From the NCBI GenBank assembly GCA_013416795.1, contig RQSC01001348.1, positions 12,219-36,369 on the forward strand: a stretch of DNA of 24,151 nucleotides. The letters run 5' to 3'. The notes under the pieces were generated by a model. That model was not told where the DNA came from. It was given only the letters and a program-made list of their open reading frames with translations, and ran no database searches. The translations under genes and the position numbers were made by a program. Of this stretch, positions 18,344-24,151 are shown one piece after another; within the stretch, counting starts at the first letter, position 1, and each line of letters opens with the position of its first letter. Source of the stretch: Prasinococcaceae sp. CCMP 1430 (lineage: Eukaryota > Prasinodermophyta > Palmophyllophyceae > Prasinococcales > Prasinococcaceae).

Positions 18344-18500
18344 GACGCAAGGCGGCCCCGGCCCCAACTCCCGACGCAACCCTCTGCGCACACACAAACG
18401 CACACAACAACGACACCCACGACACCAACGCACACCCACCACACCCCTTCCTCCTTCACCGCCCACCTCGCGCGCACGCAGTGGCACCGCCGCCGAACAT
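17304..18500 (-). CDS. EamA/DMT-family transporter, probable plastid or other membrane
   Basis: A drug/metabolite-type exporter; the substrate cannot be predicted. About ten hydrophobic segments are arranged as two EamA repeats. Recognisable pieces are TLTTASRVAFLVQATTVIVP and MLEAALCRR in the first repeat, and CALVAWNGVVPSAYTVWAQG, ISAPRANLFYSAQPLAAA and AAFLGESLGAHGAAGGALIV at the end, the last being typical of the DMT family. The body exon is about 18382-17304. The open frame above it lacks an ATG, and GTGTGCGCAG near 18384 looks like an acceptor. A short first exon is inferred: ATG 18500 to 18460 (MFGGGATACARGG), donor GTGAAG, spliced in phase to the AG at 18383-18382. A polyglycine run from a GCC/CCG repeat (18313-18342) precedes the first helix. 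The basic, acid-free N-terminus would suit an organelle-targeting peptide. Divergent with TAF9. Confidence 0.75.
18313..18342 (-). repeat. CCG trinucleotide repeat encoding polyglycine
   Basis: About ten CCG units, read as GGC (Gly) in the transporter's N-terminal region. A likely site of length variation. Confidence 0.85.
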
Positions 18501-18844
18501 ACTGTAGTTCAAAACGCAAGCACGTGGTTTGGTTGGTGGTGCGTGTGTGCGTTCGGTGCGTTGGCACTCAGGCGGGGTCTGATCCGCGATGGCGGCGCGG
18601 CGAAAGCATCTGGCGATCGATTTCTGTCGCCGTGGATCATATTCGTGCTCAGACCGCGCGCACTTATTTCTTTTCGCGGAAGGACGCTTTTCGGGTCGAG
18701 CGCGGGAGCGGCGGTGGGCGCGCTTAGGGCGCGAGGGCGGCGAGGGCGGGGCGAGTGCTCTCTCGCGCGTGGAGTGGCGCGCGCCGCGCGGGCGGCGCGC
18801 GGCGGCGTGGCGCTCTGCTCGTGAAAGGGGGGGGGTGGGGGGGG
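18501..18844. promoter_or_regulatory. Divergent promoter region between transporter and TAF9
   Basis: A 344 bp spacer between two genes read away from each other. The portion at about 18500-18690 is less GC-rich (for example ACTTATTTCTTTTCGCGG at 18661). No gene is recognisable here. Confidence 0.4.
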
Positions 18845-19294
18845 ATGGGGGGCGATGGCGGCGTGCGCAACGGCGCGGGCGACGTGCCGCGTGATGCGCA
18901 CGTGGTGATGTCGGTGCTGAAGTCGATGGGGGTGGAGGAGACGGACGACCGCGTCGTGCAGCAGCTGCTCGAATTCATGCATCGTTACGTGGGCGAGGTC
19001 CTCGACGACGCGTGCGCGTACGCCGAGCACCGTGGCAGCACGGCGCGGGAGCTCGAGCTCGAGGACGTCAACCTCGCGGTGCAGACGCGCGTGAAGTTCG
19101 GCTTCTCGCAGCCGCCGCCGCGCGAGCAGCAGCTCGAATTCTCCGCGGCGCGCAACCGCGTCGTGCTGCCCACGCCGCCGCCGGCCGCCGCGAACGGAGT
19201 CGTGTTGCCCCCGGGAGGTGAGGGCACGCTGCTGTCTCCCAACTACCAGCTGAGGCCAGATGGCGGAGGGGGCGGCGCGGGCGCGGGGCCCTGA
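18845..19294 (+). CDS. TAF9: Transcription initiation factor TFIID subunit TAF9
   Basis: Histone-fold subunit of TFIID and SAGA, pairing with TAF6. Single exon, 149 residues. The histone fold starts at PRDAHVVMSVLKSMGVEETD, followed by RVVQQLLEFMHRYVGEVLDD, and ELELEDVNLAVQTRVKFGF (the family's DADDVRLAIQxR). The signature after the fold, SQPPPREQQLEFSAARNRV, matches the conserved FTSPPPRDFLLDIARxRN, and LLSPNYQLRP matches the conserved C-terminal APNYRL. The protein ends in a Gly-rich tail. ATG 18845 follows a G-rich leader and puts 14 residues before the fold; the frame is open further upstream without another ATG near. The TAF9B-type long tail is absent. Confidence 0.9.
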   Translation: MGGDGGVRNGAGDVPRDAHVVMSVLKSMGVEETDDRVVQQLLEFMHRYVGEVLDDACAYAEHRGSTARELELEDVNLAVQTRVKFGFSQPPPREQQLEFSAARNRVVLPTPPPAAANGVVLPPGGEGTLLSPNYQLRPDGGGGGAGAGP

Positions 19295-19365
19295 CCCATG
19301 CGCGCGCGGCGAGCGAGAGCTCGACGGAGCGGATGAGCCAGGAGCGACGCCGCGCCGGGGGGCGC

Positions 19366-19376
19366 TGTACATGTAA
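19366..19376 (+). terminator. TGTAC and TGTAA elements after TAF9
   Basis: TGTACATGTAA begins 72 nt after the TAF9 stop. On the minus strand the same bases read TTACATGTACA, about 210 nt after the FtsHi stop, so it may serve both convergent genes. Confidence 0.55.
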
Positions 19377-19585
19377 ATGTGACTTTTGGAAAACGCGCCT
19401 TGCCCGCGCGCGTGCCCGTGTCTCGCGCATATGCGCCGGTCGGTGGAGGCCGCCGCGAGGTCGTTGACAGGTTCGTCGAGACAGAGGGGGTGAGCACGCA
19501 ATTGCGGTAGTCTGCGCGCGCAAGAGCGCGCGCCGAACGTCACAAAATGCTGTGCAGCGCGTCGTTGTTACGGGCGGTCGGCACT

Positions 19586-21909
19586 TCACGCGGAGACGGC
19601 GGCCATGCCGCCGGGCATCTCCTTGCGCTCGACCGGGGGCGGCAGCAGCTCGAAGTCCGGCGTGTTGGCCTCGACGGGCACGGCAGGGTTTTCCAGCGCG
19701 ATTCTCTCGAGGTCCGACCCCAGCAGATCGTCCGTCTCGAGCAGAGAGGCATACACGCGGTAGAGCGCCTGCCGCCGCTCGAGGAGCAGCGTCCACGCCT
19801 CGGCGAAGCCGTCCGAGAGGATGCCAACCACTGCCTCCTCGGCCATGGCGGCGGTGGCCTCGTCAGGGCGGTACGCCGCGCTCTCAGCCTCGACACTGTA
19901 CGGGTTGTGGAGCAGGTCGGTGTCCTGAAAGGCGTGCGTCTTGGTGACCGCCGCCGAGTACGGCACCGGCGAGGTGAACGCCAGGAGGCCGAGGTCACTC
20001 ATGCCCAGGCCGTATACCATGTCCCGCGCAGTGAGAGTGGCCGCCTCAAATGCTTTCGTGTGGGTCGTGGTGGTGCTCTCGCCAAACATGAGGCGCTCCG
20101 CCGCGTACCCAGCCAGGTTCACCGTCACGCGCTGGCGCAGCCGCGCCTCAGTCATGGCGAGATAGTCGTCATCCTCGCCGCGCGCAAACACCGTGCGGCT
20201 GAAGAGGTCACCCTGAGGCACGAGGCTCACGCGCTCCACCGCCTCCACAGGTGCCCCCCGGTCCAGGCGCAGCGCCGTGGCAACCAGCGCACGCCCCGCC
20301 TCGCCGGCGGCGATGCGCTGCTTGATGGGCGCCAGCCGAGGATTGGCGGTCGCGTCGAGCGGCTTCTGGCTGAGCCCCATCGTCACGCGGTCGAGCGCCG
20401 TGTAAACGTCGCGCGCGGCAATCTCCTTCGCGCCCCGCCTGACCGCCATCAGGGCCGCTTCGTTCAGCAGATTGGCCAAGTCGGCGCCCGAGAACCCGCT
20501 CAGGTCCTTCGCCAGCTGATCGAGGTCGACGTCGGCGGCGAAGGGCTTGTTGCGCGCGTGCACCTTCAGGATCTGCGCGCGCCCGGCAGAAGTGGGCTTG
20601 GAGACGTTGACCTTGCGGTCGAAGCGCCCCGCGCGCAAAAGCGCGGGGTCGAGCATGTCCGCGCGGTTCGTGGCGCCCACGAAGACCACGCCCGTTTCCT
20701 TGCTGAAGCCATCCATCTCGGTCAGCAGCTGGTTGAGCGTCTGCTCACGCTCCTCCGTGCCGCCGCCCTGCGACTTAAACTGCTGCGTGGAGCGCTTGCC
20801 GCCCAGGGCGTCGAGCTCGTCCACGAAGATGACGCACGGCGTGTTGACACGCGCGCGCTTGAACAGATCGCGCACGCGCGCGGCGCCCACGCCCACGATG
20901 GCCTCCACGAACTCCGAGCCCGCCATGGAGAAGAACGGCACGCCCGCCTCACCGGCAATGGCCTTTGCAACAAGCGTTTTGCCCACCCCTGGCGGCCCCT
21001 CAAGTAGAATGCCCTTCGTGTGCGTGGCGCCAAGCGTGTCGTACTTGTCGGGGCTCTTGAGGAAGCTCACAACCTCCTTGAGCTCGTCCATAGTGTCTTC
21101 CATCCCTGCCACGTCCTCGAACTTGACGCCCGTCTTGCCCTCTTCCCGGATGCTCGCGCGCGACTGCGCAAAGTCGATCGCCTGAAATTGGTCCATGGGA
21201 ATGCCCTGCTTGACGCGCAGACCGGCGATGACCACCATGAAGAGCGCCGCGGCAGACGCGAGGCTCACTCCGAGGATCTGCCACTCCTTGCCGCTGACCA
21301 CCAGCCCTCGCACGCCGCCCATCTGCGCGTGGTAGTACACGGGCGTCTGTCCGGACTCGACCACGGCCTCAAGCATGTCCACGTCGTAGTCGGAGACCAC
21401 CTCGATGCCCGACGGCACCACGACCTTGTACGGCGCCTGTGTGCTGTCCTTGGGCGTTGCGTAGTACTTGCGCGGCTCTCGCTCGTTGGCCTGCCACACG
21501 TCAAGCCGCTTGAGGTTCGCCGTCGAGTCGCCCAAAGCCCTCATGAAAGCCACCCATTCCACCTCGGGCACGTCAGACCATTTGGGTCGGCCCGCCGCCA
21601 GCACGCGCTCCGACGGCAGCACGGAGGAGTCCAGATCGCCCAGCGACTCCCGCTGCAGCTGCGTAAGTGTCACGCGGTCCTTGCGCGCCTCGCTCGCGGC
21701 CTTCTTCGCCTTCTTCTTCTTCTTCGCCTTGGCCTTCTCGCCGCCCCCCGCTGTCTTCGTGCGCACCTTCTTGGTGCCCGCCTCTGCGGGCGGCGACTCC
21801 GCGCCGGCGACCGCAGCGTCTGCGGCCGCCGCGCGCGCCGCATGCGGGCGCGCGGCGCGCGGGGCGGATTCCGCAATTGTACGGGGGGATGCGAGAAATA
21901 TGGAATCCA
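19586..21909 (-). CDS. FTSHI: FtsHi: plastid FtsH-type AAA+ protein lacking the protease zinc site; 5' exon unresolved
   Basis: Membrane AAA+ ATPase related to FtsH, probably in the plastid envelope or thylakoid, where inactive FtsHi subunits are known to act in protein import or assembly. In order: a Lys-rich stretch (KAKKKKKAKKAAS), a conserved FtsHi-like N-domain, one transmembrane helix near 21230-21290 (WQILGVSLASAAALFMVVIA), and the AAA module. Walker A (GPPGVGKTLVAKAIAGEAG), Walker B (CVIFVDELDAL) and the arginine-finger region (GATNRADMLDPALLRAGRFD) are intact. The pore motif is FVEAIVGVG. In the protease domain the HEXXH motif is replaced by GEAGR (AAGEAGRALV, about 20289-20310). The later Asp zinc ligand (normally ND in GASND) is replaced by KA (THTKAFEAATLTARDM). 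Both are destroyed, so no metalloprotease activity is expected. The frame stays open to 22258 without an ATG. A 5' exon is required; the acceptor may be near 21910. Confidence 0.85.
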
Positions 21910-22464
21910 CTTCGGATGATATATTGAATGTAATAAGCGGGTGCAAGGGCCGTGTGGATTCGCTGAAAGTGGAGTGGGTTCCGTGTGCCGAGGCGGGCGG
22001 GGAGGCGCGTCGTTGCCCCCACCCCGCCTGCCGCAGGCGTCGCACGCTGTGTGCCCGCCCCCGCGCCCGCTCGCACGCACGCCATCTCCACCCCTCCCCT
22101 CCTCGCGCCCTTCCGCGGCGCGGGAGGGAGGAGAGGACCCCGGCGAAGTGCGAAGTGGGAAGCTCCAGGGAGGGGCCGGCAGGCAGCGCCGCAGGCGGCA
22201 GGCAGCCCCCGCAGGGCCCAGCGCGTGCGCGCGCGCGCTGTGGCGCCCGCCCACGCAAACATATCCGCAGCAGCTCGCCTTTTTTTTTTTTAGGCTACGA
22301 TGATTCCACGCGCGGACCCAATTTCGTCCATCCTTCCGTATCATAGGAATACGGAACGTCCTGAGGAGATCGAATTTGGCGCGCGCTTTTCTTTTTTTTT
22401 CTCTCGCGGGGGCGCGCGCGTCGATCGCGCGTCCTCAGGCGTGCTGCATGCTGCGAGCACAACC

Positions 22465-22509
22465 AAACCCTGACCCTAATGAACGGCGTACCAAACCCTA
22501 CCCTAACCC
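22465..22509. repeat. Degenerate telomere-like repeat cluster
   Basis: AAACCCT (22465-22471), CCCTAA (22474-22479), AAACCCTA (22493-22500) and CCCTAACCC (22501-22509) lie within 45 bp. They match the plant/algal TTTAGGG and TTAGGG telomere units on the C-rich strand, but the array is interrupted. Confidence 0.6.
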
Positions 22510-22511
22510 GG

Positions 22512-22703
22512 TTTTTTCGAGCCGGGCACATATGCCGGAACCGCGCGCGCGCCGCGCGCGCCGCGCGCGTTCGGAGAGGTCACTTTGCATCTCACCGCGT
22601 GGCGAGCCCAGCGGAGGCGCGCCGCGAAATGCGCGCGGCAGAACGCGTCCCAGCCGCTGAGCGTTTGGGGTAAGGGTTTTTTTTTTTCGAGCTTCCCGCA
22701 CAT
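22512..22703. repeat. Degenerate direct repeat pair: T-run, CGAGC, GCACAT
   Basis: TTTTTTCGAGC occurs at 22512-22522 and 22682-22692, each followed within a few bases by GCACAT (22526-22531 and 22698-22703). Each copy is preceded by telomere-like sequence, CCCTAACCC in the first and TAAGGG in the second. The copies are about 170 bp apart. Confidence 0.6.
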
Positions 22704-22974
22704 CAGAACGCACGCGGCCGCCGCCGCCGCGGCGAGGGTTTTCGGCGCCCCGCGGCCGAGCCGCCGGCGCGCGGCCGCAGGAAGAAGGAAGCCAGCAGGG
22801 GCGTGTGTGGCAAGGTGGGGGGGGAGGAGGCGATCTCGCCGCGCAGGGCGGCTGCCCGCCGGTGCAGCGTCGGTGGCTTCGCCCCGAGGGCGCCGGCACC
22901 GCGCGGGCGCACGTGCCGGGGGCGTGGCGCGCGTGGGCCGACGCGGGGCGCCCACCGCTGTCTTAGACTATCAA

Positions 22975-22979
22975 TTACA
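22975..22979 (-). terminator. TGTAA poly(A) signal of the bL28 gene
   Basis: On the minus strand GTGTGTAATTGATAG starts about 16 nt after the bL28 stop, in an AT-rich patch. It matches the green-algal TGTAA signal. Confidence 0.6.
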
Positions 22980-22994
22980 CACGCGCCCGCCCAT

Positions 22995-23947
22995 CTACTC
23001 GACGGCGACGGTCATCTCCGCCGGCGCCGCGTCCTCGTCGCCGGGAAGCGAGAAGGTGCCGCGCGGCGCGCGGCAGCGGCGCGCCTTGTTGAGGTCGATG
23101 CCCGCCTCCTTGGCCATCGCCTTGAGGCCGCGCTTGCGCAGAGTCTTGATGGCCTCCGTGGAGATCTTGAGCTTAATGAAGCAGTTGCCCTCCGGGTACC
23201 TGTCGAGTGGAGGTGCGAGCGTGGACGGTCAGCGGGGGCACACGAATGCGCCAGATTTCTATTCCTGGCGCGGCAGGGGTTGGAAGAGGTTCCAAAGTGG
23301 CTGGTCCGCGCTTTCCCAGAGCTCCCCAGCGAGGCGAGGCACCGCCCACTCGCGCAGCGGCGCGCTGGCGCACACGCGCTCTCAACGCCACCCATCCTCG
23401 GCTCTTCGACAATGTCGGGCCGCCAGGGATCGGCAGCCGCGCTAGAGGCGCACGTGGCGTCGGAGCGCACGAGTGCAATGGCTTCGGCAGGCAAGCGCGG
23501 GTTGGCACCAAGCCCGGCGCGTCGCAAGAGCGCACCCAGCGCAGCCCGACCCCTTCGTGGGACATGTGCGCGCATTCGCGTCGTCGCCGGCGCCCGCGAC
23601 GCACCAGATCTTCTTCCATTGCAAGTTCGGCTGCTGCAGCTTCTTGTTGCGCGTGTGCGAGAACGAGATGCTGTAGCCGTTGTTCGCCTTCTTGCCAGTC
23701 AGCTGGCACTGGCGCTTGGCTGCGGTGCCGCGATGGGTAGGCGGACGGGAGGAGAGATCGCAGCGACGGCGGACCGAGCACAACGGCGGCGACGCGACAG
23801 CGGGGTGGTGGCGGCGAAGGCGGCGGGGGGTGTCAGCGGCACGCTACATCGCACGGCGTCCGCGCGGCGAGCGCAACCACGTGCGCGCCGCGGGCGCAGC
23901 GCGGCCGTCCGGCGCACCACAAGAGTTCGCGCGAAAGGCGAGCCCAT
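22995..23947 (-). CDS. RPL28: Plastid-type 50S ribosomal protein bL28 (3 exons, first inferred)
   Basis: Component of the large subunit of a bacterial-type (plastid, possibly mitochondrial) ribosome. The two conserved exons are 23719-23605 and 23199-22995. Their junction (donor GTGCGT, acceptor GACAG, phase 2; 405 nt intron) restores [20 protein letters not shown]. Exon 2 holds [20 protein letters not shown] and [11 protein letters not shown], matching bacterial L28 CxVTGKxPxxGNxVSHA and T(K)RxxxPNLQ. Exon 3 holds [20 protein letters not shown] and [10 protein letters not shown] first exon from ATG 23947 ([20 protein letters not shown]) is Arg-rich without acids, suiting a transit peptide. 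Its donor is GT at 23880 (gives RRAPKRQCQ, 128 residues total) or GT at 23847 (gives DAVRSKRQCQ, 139 residues); both keep frame with the acceptor GCACCGCAG at 23720. The C-terminal tail after AGIDLNKAR is acidic ([10 protein letters not shown]). Confidence 0.85.
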
Positions 23948-24151
23948 CAAACGCAGTGCCCGAAACCCTCGTACACGCCAGGCGGCGCAGGAGCGGGCGG
24001 CGGGCGAGCGCGAGGGGGAGCAGACGCTCCCCGAGGGGCGGGCAATTGAGGGCCAGCTCCCACGTCGCGGCTCGCCCGACGGCGCGCGCGTGGACCCCCT
24101 CCCGTCGCGCGCCCGCGCCCGCTCTCCGTCCTCAGCGCGCGCGCGCGCCAG
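23948..24151. other. Right edge, no gene seen
   Basis: Upstream region of the bL28 gene, mostly CG-rich, ending in an alternating GC stretch. I see no coding signal, RNA gene or clear promoter element. Confidence 0.5.

Larger units (their letters stand above)
21910..22974. other. Upstream region of FtsHi, down to the bL28 3' end, with AT-rich and telomere-like islands
   Basis: It includes the unresolved first exon(s) of FtsHi; ATG at 22262 followed by an Arg/Ala-rich stretch is a candidate. Stretches at 21885-21960 and 22275-22400 are conspicuously AT-rich for this genome. A perfect 8 bp hairpin, TTCCGTAT/ATACGGAA (22334-22341 and 22349-22356), sits in the second. Telomere-like CCCTAA/AAACCCT clusters lie at 22465-22509 and TAAGGGTTTT at 22671-22680. 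No convincing protein is seen between 22300 and 22974. Confidence 0.4.

Noticed and set aside
19547-21007. 486-codon plus-strand ORF opposite FtsHi
   Set aside because: It is the antisense shadow of a highly conserved AAA protein; its composition (His/Arg/Gln-rich) has no recognisable domain.
22290-22365. Possible C/D-box snoRNA (GATGATT near 22300, CTGA near 22361, hairpin between)
   Set aside because: The C box matches RTGATGA at only five of seven positions and the ends cannot form a terminal stem. The hairpin alone is not enough.
22295-22531. Small minus-strand ORF of 78 codons upstream of FtsHi
   Set aside because: Low-complexity basic peptide covering the T/A runs and telomere-like cluster; no family resemblance.
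1-24151. tRNA, rRNA, transposon or CRISPR
   Set aside because: Scanning by eye I found no tRNA-like cloverleaf, no rRNA motif, no transposase or reverse-transcriptase motif, and no regularly spaced repeat array.

Overview
The window is nuclear DNA from a very GC-rich photosynthetic eukaryote, most likely a green (chlorophyte or prasinophyte) alga. Four things point this way. Genes are split by short GT-AG introns. There is a soluble starch synthase whose N-terminus looks like a simple plastid transit peptide. There are nuclear genes for plastid-type proteins: a bL28 ribosomal protein, an FtsH-like AAA protein and a type II peroxiredoxin. Most 3' ends are followed by a TGTAA or TGTAC motif, and TGTAA is the known poly(A) signal of green algae. 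Species is not resolved, and a secondary-plastid alga is not excluded.

Layout from left to right: no clear gene at 1-657; TBC-domain Rab GAP (+, 658-1949); membrane protein of a DUF7755-like plastid family (-, 2269-~3521); type II peroxiredoxin (-, 4092-4937); TUG/ASPSCR1-like UBX protein with Q-rich repeats (+, 5627-7191); class I methyltransferase of the METTL21 type (-, 7301-8358); WD-repeat/RING-H2 protein (+, 8628-10169); ubiquitin E1, UBA1 (-, 10377-13769); a doubtful small ORF (+, 14270-14545); starch synthase (+, 14725-16956); EamA/DMT transporter (-, 17304-~18500); TAF9 (+, 18845-19294); FtsHi, an FtsH with its zinc site lost (-, 19586-~21909); plastid bL28 (-, 22995-23947).

The genes alternate strands almost perfectly, giving five convergent pairs that share short 3' regions and four divergent pairs that share 5' regions. 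They do not form one pathway. Two themes recur: the ubiquitin/Cdc48 axis (UBA1, RING protein, UBX protein) and plastid function (starch synthase, FtsHi, bL28, peroxiredoxin, probably the DUF7755-like protein and the transporter).

I see no mobile element, CRISPR array, rRNA or tRNA. The most unusual observations are the FtsH with a destroyed protease site, the WD40-RING fusion, the repeated IPWG motif in the UBX protein, a stopless 3n intron between the two catalytic cysteines of the peroxiredoxin, the TGTA(A/C) 3' signals, the GTGCG-type splice donors, the 24-30 nt pure C runs on sense strands, and degenerate telomere-like clusters.
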